Shown: positions 34,495 to 42,820 of the stretch, one piece after another
How the letters are laid out: every line of letters starts with the position of its first letter
Position numbering within the stretch: the first letter of the stretch is position 1
DNA from: Oscillospiraceae bacterium
Lineage (GTDB): Bacteria; Bacillota; Clostridia; Oscillospirales; CAG-272
Reading direction: 5' to 3'
Assembly (NCBI GenBank): GCA_003343845.1
Contig: QAKK01000022.1
Location: 8,465-72,464, forward strand
DNA: 64,000 bases
The notes under the pieces: model-generated
Seen by the model: only the letters and a program-made list of their open reading frames with translations
Databases searched by the model: none
Told to the model about the DNA's origin: nothing
Made by a program: the position numbers and the translations under genes

Positions 34495-35354
34495 TTCCGC
34501 GTCTTCCCTTCGCCTGCCTTTTCGGGGGCAGCGTTCTTCTTGCCGGAAGACTTCTTCGCACCGTAACCATAGCCATAGCCGTAACCGTAACCGTAGCCGC
34601 TGTCGCTGCGGCTGTAATGACTGTGATAGCGGTCGCCGCGATAGCGATAAGCATGGTATGTATAGCCGTAGGACTTATGCTGTTCCTTGACGTCCGTCAG
34701 GATTGCGCCGAGCACCTGACCGCCGACGCCCTTGATCAGTTCGACCGTCTTGGCGACCTCGTTATACACCGCATGATTCTGTCTTGCGATAATGATCGAC
34801 TGCGGCGCGTTGAGCAGCAGCGACAGCGTATCCGAGACGAAGCCCGCCGGAGGAGAGTCCATGATGATAAACTCATACCGCGGACGCAGCGCGTCAAGCA
34901 GCTGATGCATCCGCTCCGAGCCGAGCAGCTCGGACGGGTTCGGCGGCGTCGGTCCTGCTGTGAGCAGATCAAGGTTCTCCTTGACATCGTGCTTGACCGC
35001 GTCGGCAAAAGAGGTCATGCCGGCAAGCACGTCGGAAAGCCCCGTGTTGTTCTCTTTCTCAAAGATCTTCTGCTGCGACGGATTGCGCATGTCGCAGTCG
35101 ATCAGCAATACCCGCGTACCGTTCTGTGCAAAGGAAAGCGCCAGGTTCGCGCTCGTCACGCTTTTGCCCGAGTTCGGCTCGGCACTCGTGACGACAAAAG
35201 CGTTGTCGTGTCCGGAGGACAGCGTGAACAGCAGAGAGGTACGGATATTCTTGTAGGTCTCAATGATGCGGAACGCCTTGCCGGGGCTCATGTTGCAGAA
35301 CAGATCCGCCGAGCTGAGCTGTCGGTCAATTGTTTTGTTTCTGATAATCGCCAT
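34491..35354 (-). CDS. cpsD: BY-family tyrosine kinase (CpsD/CapB)
   Basis: 287 residues from ATG 35354 (AAAGGAGGG upstream), chosen over the ATG at 35390 because the family begins near this point. Walker A is EPNSGKSVTS near 52, A' is VLLIDCDMRNP near 78 and Walker B is FIIMDSPP near 162. The C-terminal tail (about 225-270) is packed with tyrosines, including a GY-repeat encoded by a hexanucleotide-like run around 34564-34600; these are the autophosphorylation sites. It partners the membrane activator encoded immediately upstream (29-bp overlap). Confidence 0.93.
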   Translation of the reverse strand: MAIIRNKTIDRQLSSADLFCNMSPGKAFRIIETYKNIRTSLLFTLSSGHDNAFVVTSAEPNSGKSVTSANLALSFAQNGTRVLLIDCDMRNPSQQKIFEKENNTGLSDVLAGMTSFADAVKHDVKENLDLLTAGPTPPNPSELLGSERMHQLLDALRPRYEFIIMDSPPAGFVSDTLSLLLNAPQSIIIARQNHAVYNEVAKTVELIKGVGGQVLGAILTDVKEQHKSYGYTYHAYRYRGDRYHSHYSRSDSGYGYGYGYGYGYGAKKSSGKKNAAPEKAGEGKTRK

Positions 35355-36066
35355 AGTAGCCGTAGCCCTCCTTTCCGCCGCCAAGTTCATGAATACTGGG
35401 CACTTCGCCGAGAACCGGAATACCGATCTTCGACACGAAGTCCGCCTCGTCCTTTACACGGTTGTCCGCAAGGTAGACCACAAGGACCAAAGCTGCGGCA
35501 AACACCATGCCAAGCAGCGCGCCGAGCAACATCATGTTGCGTACATTCGGGAAACAGGGGTTGTACTCCGGCTTCGCTTCGCCGAGCGAATTGCAGCGCC
35601 CGCCCTCGAAAATGCTGCTGATCAGATCGGTCGAAACCTCGACCATCTTGTTGCAGATCAGCGCCGCCATCTTCGGATCGGCGCATTTGACTGAAATATT
35701 GATGACTTCGGTACTTACCTCCACCGTGGTGGTCAGTTTGTACGCGTCCAGATACGCAAGATCAAAGTCCGGGTCGTTTGCGAGCCTTCTGCGGAGTTCC
35801 TCACTCGCGCGGGCACTGGTCATAATCACGCAATATGTATTAGCCATCGACTTTGCCGCCGACAGATCCGAAGCGGTGACCTTTTGAATGGTTGCCTCAT
35901 CCACATTGCTGATCAGAACCTGCGCCTTCGACTCATACTTCTTGGGCAGCATGAAGTTGGATATGGAAAAAGCAAGCAGCATCCCGACGACCGTAGAAAT
36001 CAGAATTGCGGACAAATGCCGGCGGAGCGCCGCAAAAATGATCTGTGTATCGAGCTCTTGATTCAT
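35326..36066 (-). CDS. cpsC: Wzz/CpsC-type chain-length and kinase-activator membrane protein
   Basis: 246 residues from ATG 36066. Two membrane helices (about 20-43 and 178-200) flank an extracellular domain, the Wzz topology. The short cytoplasmic C-terminus, which contacts the kinase, ends with a Gly/Tyr stretch (GYGYYGDY). It sets polymer length and activates CpsD. It is first gene of cpsC-cpsD-cpsB behind a good promoter. No glycosyltransferases or Wzx/Wzy genes follow, so the triad is detached from a polymer cluster in this window. Confidence 0.9.
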   Translation of the reverse strand: MNQELDTQIIFAALRRHLSAILISTVVGMLLAFSISNFMLPKKYESKAQVLISNVDEATIQKVTASDLSAAKSMANTYCVIMTSARASEELRRRLANDPDFDLAYLDAYKLTTTVEVSTEVINISVKCADPKMAALICNKMVEVSTDLISSIFEGGRCNSLGEAKPEYNPCFPNVRNMMLLGALLGMVFAAALVLVVYLADNRVKDEADFVSKIGIPVLGEVPSIHELGGGKEGYGYYGDYQKQNN

Positions 36067-36107
36067 AAAAATTTTGTCGCACCTTTCTGCAAGCATAACT
36101 CTGTTAT

Positions 36108-36136
36108 ATTATATACGAACGGCGTCAAGAAGTCAA
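36108..36136 (-). promoter_or_regulatory. Promoter of cpsC-cpsD-cpsB
   Basis: Minus strand TTGACT (36136-36131), 17 bp, TATAAT (36113-36108), 42 bp before ATG 36066. Confidence 0.85.
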
Positions 36137-36229
36137 TAGCTTTTGAAAATGGAATCGCATTCCTTTCTATAATTTTGAAATTTGTCGGTTCGACAGTAGT
36201 TTTTTATACATTCGTGCGGAAAATGTGGG

Positions 36230-36258
36230 TTGAAACCGGGCAGCAAATATGGTACGAT
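36230..36258 (+). promoter_or_regulatory. Probable promoter of alaX
   Basis: TTGAAA, 17 bp, TACGAT, 38 bp before ATG 36296. Confidence 0.6.
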
Positions 36259-36295
36259 AAGGACAGATTTCCAGAAAAGCGAAAGGACCGCCGCC

Positions 36296-37447
36296 ATGAC
36301 CGAGAGACTTTACAATACAAACGCCTATACTGCCGCCTTTGATGCGCGCGTGCTTGCCTGCACCGCCCACGGGGACGGCTTTGCCATCGTGCTCGACCGC
36401 ACGGCGTTTTTTCCCGAGGGCGGCGGTCAGGGCGGCGACCGCGGTCGCATCGGCGATGTCGAAGTCATCGACACGGTGGAGCGCGGCGGCGAGATCCTGC
36501 ATCTTACACACACAGTGCTGCCTGTGGGTGAAGTGCTGCCTTGCAAGATCGACTTTGATCTGCGCTACGAACGGATGCAGTGCCACAGCGGCGAGCATAT
36601 CGTTTCGGGACTGATACACCGCCTGTACGGCTATAATAATGTCGGTTTTCACCTCGGCGACGAGGAGATGACCGTAGACTATGACGGCGTACTCGACGAG
36701 GACGCGCAGCGCGCGGTGGAGCTTGCCGCCAACCGCGCCGTTTTTGAGAACCTTGCCATTCGCGCCTTCTTCCCCACCCCCGCCGAGGCGGCGGCGCTCG
36801 ACTACCGCAGCAAGCTGGACATCACCGCGGGGCTGCGTCTGGTCGAGATCCCCGGCTGCGACCTCTGCGCCTGCTGCGCGCCGCACGTTGCGCGCACCGG
36901 CGAGATCGGCATCATCAAGCTGCTGGATTCCATCCATTATAAAGGCGGCGTGCGCATCCGCATGCTCTGCGGTCTGCGCGCGCTGCGCGATTATCAGGCG
37001 AAGTTTGCGGCGGCACGCCGCGTCTCCGCAGCCCTCTCCGCAAAGCAGAGCGAAATTCCCGCGGCGGTTGAACGATTATGCGGGTCCCTCGAGACCGCAA
37101 AGCGCGACGCAGCGGCGCTTCGCCGCGCGCTCGGCGACCGCATCGCGGCATCGCTCGGCGAGGCTGCGGGCGATCTCTGCGTATTTGAGCCGCTGCTTGA
37201 CGTGGGCGCCATGCGCGCACTGGCGGCAGCCGGCGCAAAGAAATGCGGTGGTGTTTTTGCCGTGTTTGCCGGCAGCGACGCCGACGGCTACAACTATGTC
37301 GCGGCGTCCGACGCGATCGATATGAGGGACTATGCAAAACAGCTGAATCACGCGCTTGGCGGGCGCGGCGGCGGCAATGCGCAGATGATCTGCGGCAGCG
37401 TCACCGCGCCGCGAAGCGCGATCGACGCCTACTTCAAAAAAGAATAA
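36296..37447 (+). CDS. alaX: Alanyl-tRNA editing protein AlaX (long form)
   Basis: 383 residues from ATG 36296 after GAAAGGACCGCCGCC. The N-terminal part resembles the AlaRS insertion (DRTAFFPEGGGQGGDRG, about 31-47). The zinc site is HSGEH (HxxxH) near 100 and CCAPH (CxxxH) near 200. The C-terminal third (about 265-383) resembles the DHHA1 domain, making this the AlaX-L type. It hydrolyses Ser or Gly mischarged on tRNA-Ala in trans, as a back-up to AlaRS. Monocistronic; mgtE follows after a hairpin. Confidence 0.92.
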   Translation: MTERLYNTNAYTAAFDARVLACTAHGDGFAIVLDRTAFFPEGGGQGGDRGRIGDVEVIDTVERGGEILHLTHTVLPVGEVLPCKIDFDLRYERMQCHSGEHIVSGLIHRLYGYNNVGFHLGDEEMTVDYDGVLDEDAQRAVELAANRAVFENLAIRAFFPTPAEAAALDYRSKLDITAGLRLVEIPGCDLCACCAPHVARTGEIGIIKLLDSIHYKGGVRIRMLCGLRALRDYQAKFAAARRVSAALSAKQSEIPAAVERLCGSLETAKRDAAALRRALGDRIAASLGEAAGDLCVFEPLLDVGAMRALAAAGAKKCGGVFAVFAGSDADGYNYVAASDAIDMRDYAKQLNHALGGRGGGNAQMICGSVTAPRSAIDAYFKKE

Positions 37448-37461
37448 AAGCCCCGGCGCAT

Positions 37462-37492
37462 CGATGCAGCACGGCACTGCCGTGCTGCATCG
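37462..37492. repeat. 15-bp-arm perfect inverted repeat between alaX and mgtE
   Basis: CGATGCAGCACGGCA-C-TGCCGTGCTGCATCG; the outer flanks CCCCGGCG/TCCCGGCG are a short direct repeat. There is no T-run, so it is not a standard terminator. It lies just before the mgtE ribosome site region. Confidence 0.8.
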
Positions 37493-37519
37493 TCCCGGCG
37501 GCAGACGGGAGGTACCCCT

Positions 37520-38881
37520 ATGACCGAACTGAAGATCGAAGAACTGCTGGACATGATCGGGCGGCGCGACGTCCCCGCGATCAAAGCCTATTTTGCAGAC
37601 CAGAACCCCATCGACATTGCGGAACTGCTCAGTGAAGACGCAGAGCTGCCGCTTGCCAAGCTCTATCGGCTGCTGCCGAAGACGCTGGCTGCCGAGGTTT
37701 TTGTCGAGATGGACAGCGACACGCAGGCAAAGCTGATCGCCGAGCTCTCGGACAAGGAAATTGCCGAGACGATGTCCGAGCTGTTCTATGACGACGCTGC
37801 CGACCTCGTTGAGGAAATGCCCGCGACCGTGGTCAAGCGCATTCTGAAAAACACCGCAACTGAGGATCGCAGCGAGATCAACAAGCTGCTCAAATTCAAG
37901 GACGACAGCGCGGGCAGCATCATGACCACCGAGTTTGTGGAGCTGAAACGCGAAATGACCGTCGGCGAAGCGCTCGACCACATCCGCCGCGTCGCGCCCG
38001 ACAAGGAGACGGTCTACACCTGCTATGTCACCGACGGAACGCGGCATCTGCTCGGGCTTGTCACGGCACTGGCGCTGCTGACCTCGCCGACCGACAAAAA
38101 GATCGGCGACCTGATGAATGAACACGTCATCTCGGCAAGGACGTCGGACGACCGCGAAGAGGTCGCCAAGACGCTGACGAAATACGATTTTCTTGCCCTG
38201 CCTGTTGTGGACAGCGAGGATCGCCTCGTCGGCATCGTCACCGTGGACGACGCGCTGGACGTCATCAGCGAAGAGACCGAGGAAGACTTTGCAAAGATGG
38301 CAGGTATGTCGCCAAGCGAAGCGCCCTATCTCAAGACCCCGGCGCTGCGGCTCTTCCGCGCGCGCATCCCGTGGCTGCTCCTGCTCATGGTGTCGGCGAC
38401 CTTCACCGGCATGATCATCTCCGGCTTTGAGAACGCGCTTGCCAAGCAGGTGGTGCTCACCATGTTCATCCCGATGCTGATGGACACCGGCGGCAACAGC
38501 GGCTCGCAGAGCTCGGTCACCATCATCCGCGCGCTCTCGCTCGGCGACGTGCGCTTCGGCGATATCCTGCGCGTGCTGCGCAAGGAGCTGACCACCGCCC
38601 TGCTCTGCGGCGTCACACTCGCCGCCGTCGCCTTTGTCAAGCTGATGACCGTGGACAATCTGCTCTCCGGCGGCGTCACGCTCACCGTGGCGCTCGTCGT
38701 CTCGCTCACCCTGCTCTGCACCGTCCTCGCCGCCAAATTCATCGGCGCGACGCTGCCGCTCATTGTCCACAAGGTCGGCCTCGACCCCGCCGTCGCCGCC
38801 AGCCCGATGATCACCACCATCGTCGATGCCATCGCCCTGCTCGTCTACTTCGCGATCGCAACGGCACTCTTGGGGTTGTAG
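37520..38881 (+). CDS. mgtE: Magnesium transporter MgtE
   Basis: 453 residues, standard length. The MgtE N-domain (about 1-130) is a superhelix of acidic repeats. Two CBS domains follow (about 135-255, with LPVVDSEDRLVGIVTVDDAL in shortened form PVVDSEDRLVG). The five-helix membrane domain (about 280-450) carries the selectivity motif DTGGNSGSQSS near 320. It imports Mg2+ (also Co2+/Mn2+) and is gated by cytosolic Mg2+ bound at the N and CBS domains. A hairpin but no M-box-length leader precedes it. A strong terminator follows. Confidence 0.95.
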   Translation: MTELKIEELLDMIGRRDVPAIKAYFADQNPIDIAELLSEDAELPLAKLYRLLPKTLAAEVFVEMDSDTQAKLIAELSDKEIAETMSELFYDDAADLVEEMPATVVKRILKNTATEDRSEINKLLKFKDDSAGSIMTTEFVELKREMTVGEALDHIRRVAPDKETVYTCYVTDGTRHLLGLVTALALLTSPTDKKIGDLMNEHVISARTSDDREEVAKTLTKYDFLALPVVDSEDRLVGIVTVDDALDVISEETEEDFAKMAGMSPSEAPYLKTPALRLFRARIPWLLLLMVSATFTGMIISGFENALAKQVVLTMFIPMLMDTGGNSGSQSSVTIIRALSLGDVRFGDILRVLRKELTTALLCGVTLAAVAFVKLMTVDNLLSGGVTLTVALVVSLTLLCTVLAAKFIGATLPLIVHKVGLDPAVAASPMITTIVDAIALLVYFAIATALLGL

Positions 38882-38888
38882 AACAGGA

Positions 38889-38926
38889 ACGCAGGAAGCG
38901 CCCTTCCGAGTGCTTCCTGCGTTTTT
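38889..38926 (+). terminator. Terminator of mgtE
   Basis: ACGCAGGAAGC ... GCTTCCTGCGT followed by TTTT, 8 bp after the stop. Confidence 0.9.
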
Positions 38927-38992
38927 ATATGTGTATATAACATCCCGACTGCCTTCCGCAGTCTCCCGTTTGCCTGTCATGTGCAATTTTTC

Positions 38993-39021
38993 TTGCTTTT
39001 TATCTTCTGCCGTGGTATAGT
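38993..39021 (+). promoter_or_regulatory. Promoter of the anion permease gene
   Basis: TTGCTT, 17 bp, TATAGT, 38 bp before ATG 39059. Confidence 0.75.
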
Positions 39022-39058
39022 ATTGTTTTGGATTTTATAATATTCGGCAAGGTTTACA

Positions 39059-40168
39059 ATGACAACTGTACTTCGGTTCTGCAAAAGCCACGTTGTACTG
39101 TGCGTGGCAATTCTGGCGGCGGCAATCAGCGCCTGTTTTGTGCCGCCGGATGCGGCATACCTCGGCTATTTTGACCTGCGCACCCTCTCCTGCCTGTTTC
39201 TGACGCTGGCGGTGGTGGCGGCGCTGCGCAACATCAAGTTCTTCACGATTCTAGCGCGCAAGATCGTCGCCGCGGCGGGCAATCTGCGCACGCTCGCGCT
39301 GGCGCTTATCTACATCACCTTCATCGGCTCGATGCTGATCGCCAACGACATGGCGCTCATCACCTTTCTGCCGCTCGGCTACTTTGCGCTGACGGCTGCC
39401 AAGCAGGAAAAGCACATGGCGTACATCTTCATCCTGCAAAACATCTCCGCCAACCTCGGCGGCATGCTGACCCCGTTCGGCAACCCGCAGAATCTCTATC
39501 TCTACTCCTATTTTTCGATTCCGACCGGCGAGTTCACCGCCATCATGCTGCCGCCGTTCTGCCTCGCCGTGGCGATGCTGACGGTCTGCTGCCTGCTGCT
39601 GCCCGCCGAGCGGCTCGAGATCGACGGCGACTTCCCCGAGCGGCTGAACCTGCGCCGCACGGCGCTCTACCTTGCGCTGTTTGCCTTCTCGATCCTGATT
39701 GTCTTCCGCGTGGTGCCGTTCTGGCTGGGGCTTATCCTGATCCCCGCCGTGCTGCTCGTCGCCGACCGCGACGCGCTGCTGGCCGTGGACTATCCGCTGC
39801 TCCTCACCTTTGTGATGTTCTTCATCTTCGCAGGCAACGCCTCGCGCATTGAAGTGCTGCATGACCTGCTCTCCGGCTGGCTTACGAAGAGCACACTGCT
39901 TGTCTCCACGCTCTCCTGCCAGTTCATCAGCAACGTGCCGTCGGCAATCCTGCTCTCGCGGTTCACGGACAACTACCGTGAGCTGCTGCTCGGCGTCAAC
40001 ATCGGCGGCACGGGCACGCTGATCGCATCGCTGGCAAGTCTGATCACCTACAGCGAGTTCAAGCTGCTCCGCCCCGGCGAGGGCAAGAAGTACCTCGGGC
40101 TGTTCACGCTGCTGAATGCGATCTTCCTCGTAGTGCTGACCGCCGCGGCGTATTGGTTCTTTCGGTAA
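39059..40168 (+). CDS. Anion permease of the ArsB/CitT (SLC13-like) superfamily
   Basis: 369 residues, shorter than the usual 420-470, with about ten hydrophobic segments in two inverted halves. The first half has MLIANDMALITFLPLG near 97 and QNISANLGGMLTPFGNPQN near 128-146 (the SNxxG-like re-entrant loop; short form GNPQN). The second half has CQFISNVPSAILLSRF near 300 and GGTGTLIASLASL near 325. Such loops bind the anion and Na+ or H+. Ligand unknown: citrate, other dicarboxylates or arsenite are all possible. Its own promoter suggests a single gene. Confidence 0.8.
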   Translation: MTTVLRFCKSHVVLCVAILAAAISACFVPPDAAYLGYFDLRTLSCLFLTLAVVAALRNIKFFTILARKIVAAAGNLRTLALALIYITFIGSMLIANDMALITFLPLGYFALTAAKQEKHMAYIFILQNISANLGGMLTPFGNPQNLYLYSYFSIPTGEFTAIMLPPFCLAVAMLTVCCLLLPAERLEIDGDFPERLNLRRTALYLALFAFSILIVFRVVPFWLGLILIPAVLLVADRDALLAVDYPLLLTFVMFFIFAGNASRIEVLHDLLSGWLTKSTLLVSTLSCQFISNVPSAILLSRFTDNYRELLLGVNIGGTGTLIASLASLITYSEFKLLRPGEGKKYLGLFTLLNAIFLVVLTAAAYWFFR

Positions 40169-40170
40169 TG

Positions 40171-40390
40171 TAGGGGGATGCGTAAGCATCCGTCTGTGCA
40201 GTCTCATTCTGTGCTGCCGAGACGCCATTCTGACGAATGGCTACCCCTCATCTGTCGCTTACGCGCCACCTTCCCCCAAGGGGGAAGGCTTGGATAGTAC
40301 GGTACAAGCTCTTTGCAAATCGGTAGGGGTCGGCGCCTCGACGACCCGTTTTTGTTTTGCGCGAGCGGGCGATTCGTGAATCGCCCTGCG
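40171..40390. repeat. Dispersed MITE-like repeat, copy 2 (rearranged/partial)
   Basis: It shares GGATGCGTAAGCATCCGT, GAGACGCCATTCTGACGAATGGC, CCCCTCAT and CTTCCCCCAAGGGGGAAGGCT elements with the copies at 15.5 and 63.8 kb. The short GGTAGGGGTCGGCGCC hairpin (40321-40348) and a perfect GGGCGATTC-GT-GAATCGCCC hairpin (about 40367-40386) follow. It lies between convergent genes and encodes nothing. Confidence 0.75.
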
Positions 40391-40433
40391 GTACTCTACA
40401 GATTTTACGCTTACAGCATGATTCCATCCCATC

Positions 40434-40462
40434 AAAAAAAGCACCCTTGCGGGTGCTTTTTT
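40434..40462. terminator. Bidirectional terminator
   Basis: AAAAAAA-GCACCC-TTGC-GGGTGC-TTTTTT, between the repeat and the convergent methyltransferase gene. Confidence 0.9.
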
Positions 40463-40464
40463 GT

Positions 40465-41637
40465 TTACTCCACATGCAGGACATAAAACTTGAGATAGGT
40501 CGTTTCCTCGGCAGCGAGGAGGGGTGGATGGTCGGGCGCCTGCGTCTTGACCTCGACCATGCGGACCGTGCGCCCGCTCTCGTAAGCCGCCTCGCGGAGC
40601 ATCTTCTCAAACAGCGGCGCGGTCATGTAATGCGAACAGGACGCGGTGACGAGAAAGCCGCCGTGCTCAACCAGCTTCATGCCGAGGATGTTGATGTCCT
40701 TATACCCGCGGTATGCCGCCTTGACATCCGCCGCCGATTTGGTAAACGCGGGCGGATCCAGCACGACCACGTCAAACCGCTGTCCATCGGCGCGATAGCG
40801 GCGGAGCACCTCAAACACGTCGCCGCATTCGGTCGTGATCCTGTCGGAAAGCCCATTCAATTCGGCGTTTGCGCGCACATCGGCAAGCGCCTTTTCGGAG
40901 ATGTCGAGCGCGACGACCTCGCGTGCACCGCCCGCTGCGGCATTCAGCGCGAAACCGCCGACATTGCAGAAGCAGTCGAGCACGCGCGCATCCTTCGCAT
41001 AGCGGCGCAGAGCAAACCGATTCTCCTTCTGATCGAGAAAATAGCCGGTCTTCTGCCCGCCTTCGAGGTCGACGAGCATTTTCAGCCCGTTTTCCTCCAC
41101 GATCACCGTCGGATCAAAATCGCCGTAAAGTGCGCCCTTGCGGAGCGGCAATCCCTCTTTCTCGCGCACGGCAACATCGCTGCGCTCATAGATGCCGCGC
41201 GGCGCGAACAACTCGCAGAGCGCCTCGATGATGACGTCCTTGTTCTGCTCCATACCGAGCGACAGAATCTGCACAGAAAGCAGATCGTGGTACTTGTCCA
41301 CGATCAGCGCGGGCAGCCCATCCGCCTCGCCGAACACCATGCGGTAGCAGTCAGTGTACCCGAGGCGCAGGCGGTAATCGTTTGCCGCCTTGATGCGCGC
41401 CTTGAAAAACGCCTTGTCCGCCGCAGTGTCCGCATCGCGGATCATCACGCGCACCAGGATCTTGGACAGATGGTTGATATATCCCTTGCCGAGAAAATTC
41501 CCGTCAAAATCATAGATTGCGGCAAGTTCGCCGTTCTTTCCCTTGCCCTCAATGCGGGCGACCTCGTTGGCATACACCCATGCATGCCCCGCGCGGATGC
41601 GTTTGTCCTCATTGCGTTTGAGATAGACCTGATACAT
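40465..41637 (-). CDS. rlmI: Class I SAM-dependent rRNA methyltransferase, RlmI/RlmK type
   Basis: 390 residues from ATG 41637 (AGAGGAAATT upstream). A PUA-like N-terminus (about 1-80, with RIRAGHAWVYANEV) is followed by an RlmI-specific linker and a Rossmann methyltransferase. The SAM motif is VLDCFCNVGGFALNAA near 218 (core DCFCNVGG) and the catalytic NPPY-like motif is VVLDPPAFTKS near 290; TASCSHYM near 340 matches the family. RlmI methylates C5 of cytosine 1962 in 23S rRNA in E. coli; the exact site here is inferred. Confidence 0.92.
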   Translation of the reverse strand: MYQVYLKRNEDKRIRAGHAWVYANEVARIEGKGKNGELAAIYDFDGNFLGKGYINHLSKILVRVMIRDADTAADKAFFKARIKAANDYRLRLGYTDCYRMVFGEADGLPALIVDKYHDLLSVQILSLGMEQNKDVIIEALCELFAPRGIYERSDVAVREKEGLPLRKGALYGDFDPTVIVEENGLKMLVDLEGGQKTGYFLDQKENRFALRRYAKDARVLDCFCNVGGFALNAAAGGAREVVALDISEKALADVRANAELNGLSDRITTECGDVFEVLRRYRADGQRFDVVVLDPPAFTKSAADVKAAYRGYKDINILGMKLVEHGGFLVTASCSHYMTAPLFEKMLREAAYESGRTVRMVEVKTQAPDHPPLLAAEETTYLKFYVLHVE

Positions 41638-41660
41638 AATTTCCTCTTGATTCAACAAAT

Positions 41661-41689
41661 ATCCCCCCGGAAAGCGGGGGGAATTTTTC
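41661..41689. terminator. Terminator downstream of carD
   Basis: CCCCCC-GGAAAG-CGGGGGG-type stem with AT-rich flanks; it can be drawn on both strands and separates carD from the methyltransferase gene. Confidence 0.75.
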
Positions 41690-41700
41690 TGCATAAAAAT

Positions 41701-42219
41701 TTACGCCCTTTCACAGAGCTCGGCTTCGCCGGAAAGCAGCGGGAGCAGATCCTCGCGTTGCAGCACAAAGGAGATCGAAAACTCGTCCAGCAGCAGCTTT
41801 TCAATATCGCGGAGCAGTCTGTCGTCTGCGGCACGCAGCTTCCTGCCGGCACCGCTGAGCGACATGCGGCGGCGGTAAAGCGAACGGAGCGTGGCAAGCA
41901 GCGCCTCGGTGTCGCCGCCGTCCAGCACCTGCCGCAGATGATTCTGCCGTGCGCGGTCGTCCTCGATCCACACATCCTCTTCCCCCGCCGTACCGAGCAG
42001 CGCGCGCAGCTCGGCTGCCGGCTTGACGCGCCGCATCTTGGCGGTCAGCGCCACGCTGTCGATCGGAACATAGAAAACCGAACTGCCCGAGTATGCGGGG
42101 CGCAGCACATAGTACTCCCTTGTATCCCCGCCGAAATCCTTCTCCGCAATCTCGCAGAGCGTGCACAGCCCGTGGCTGCCGTAGATCACCGTATCGTTCA
42201 GCTCAAATTTTCCGTTCAT
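41701..42219 (-). CDS. CarD-family transcriptional regulator
   Basis: 172 residues from ATG 42219 (AAGGTGGAAT upstream). The N-terminal CarD_CdnL_TRCF tudor-like domain, which binds the RNA polymerase beta subunit, spans about 5-65 (NDTVIYGSHGLCTL, YYVLRP, FYVPID). An all-helical C-terminal domain (about 80-165) contacts the upstream edge of the transcription bubble. CarD homologues stabilise open promoter complexes. A TATAAT with extended TGG lies at 42294-42299 on the minus strand. Single gene. Confidence 0.92.
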   Translation of the reverse strand: MNGKFELNDTVIYGSHGLCTLCEIAEKDFGGDTREYYVLRPAYSGSSVFYVPIDSVALTAKMRRVKPAAELRALLGTAGEEDVWIEDDRARQNHLRQVLDGGDTEALLATLRSLYRRRMSLSGAGRKLRAADDRLLRDIEKLLLDEFSISFVLQREDLLPLLSGEAELCERA

Positions 42220-42367
42220 ATTCCACCTTGCTTTCCCCCACGAAGCGCCGCCGCGCGCCGATAGCCGCGGCTGTTCATTCACTTCATACTATAATTATAC
42301 CATAAATTCGTGCAAATTGGCATGGCGAATTCCCACAAATTTTTTCTGTGCAATTTGGGCATAAAGC

Positions 42368-42820
42368 CTACTTTTCGGCAGTTTTCAGCCATTCTTCAAG
42401 GTCGGAAAGCCTGTTTTCACCGAAAACGGCGATCCCCGCCGCTTTGAGCGCGGCGGCGGCAACACCGTCACCCGCCGTGAGCGTTCCCGAAAAGCTGCCG
42501 TCATAGATCTCGCCGTTGCCGCAGGCAGGACTGCGCACCTTGAGCAGCGCGGCACGGCAGCCGAGGGTCTCGGCAAGGTGCAGCGTCTCCGCCGCGCCGC
42601 GCCGATAGGCATCGGTTCTGTCCGCGCCGTCCATTGCAAGCACGCGGTCGCCGACGATCTCGCAGGGCGTGCGCGGCGTGGGCAAGCCGCCGTAGATCTC
42701 GGGGCAGACCGGGATCAGCGTATGCTTTGCGGCGAGCGTGCGAACGGCGGCGCATGGCTTTGCCCCGCCGTCATAGCGGCAGGCACAGCCGAGCAGGCAG
42801 GCGCTGACGAGGATGTTCAT
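42368..42820 (-). CDS. DUF523-family protein
   Basis: 150 residues. It starts MNILVSACLLGCACRYDGG, the DUF523 signature with several conserved Cys (about 8, 12, 14). Further family blocks are PVCPEIYGGLPTPR near 38-51 and LKVRSPACG near 95. Function is not established; the Cys pattern suggests metal or Fe-S binding. It overlaps the DUF2974 gene by 4 bp (ATGA), so it is translationally coupled as third gene of the queH operon. Confidence 0.9.
   Translation of the reverse strand: MNILVSACLLGCACRYDGGAKPCAAVRTLAAKHTLIPVCPEIYGGLPTPRTPCEIVGDRVLAMDGADRTDAYRRGAAETLHLAETLGCRAALLKVRSPACGNGEIYDGSFSGTLTAGDGVAAAALKAAGIAVFGENRLSDLEEWLKTAEK

Noticed and set aside
37448..37519. M-box magnesium riboswitch before mgtE
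   Set aside because: The gap is only 72 bp and is filled by a simple hairpin; an M-box needs about 160 nt.
37076..38986. 636-codon minus-strand frame over alaX and mgtE
   Set aside because: Both plus-strand genes have full family motifs; the antisense product is His/Asp/Arg-rich with no fold-like pattern.
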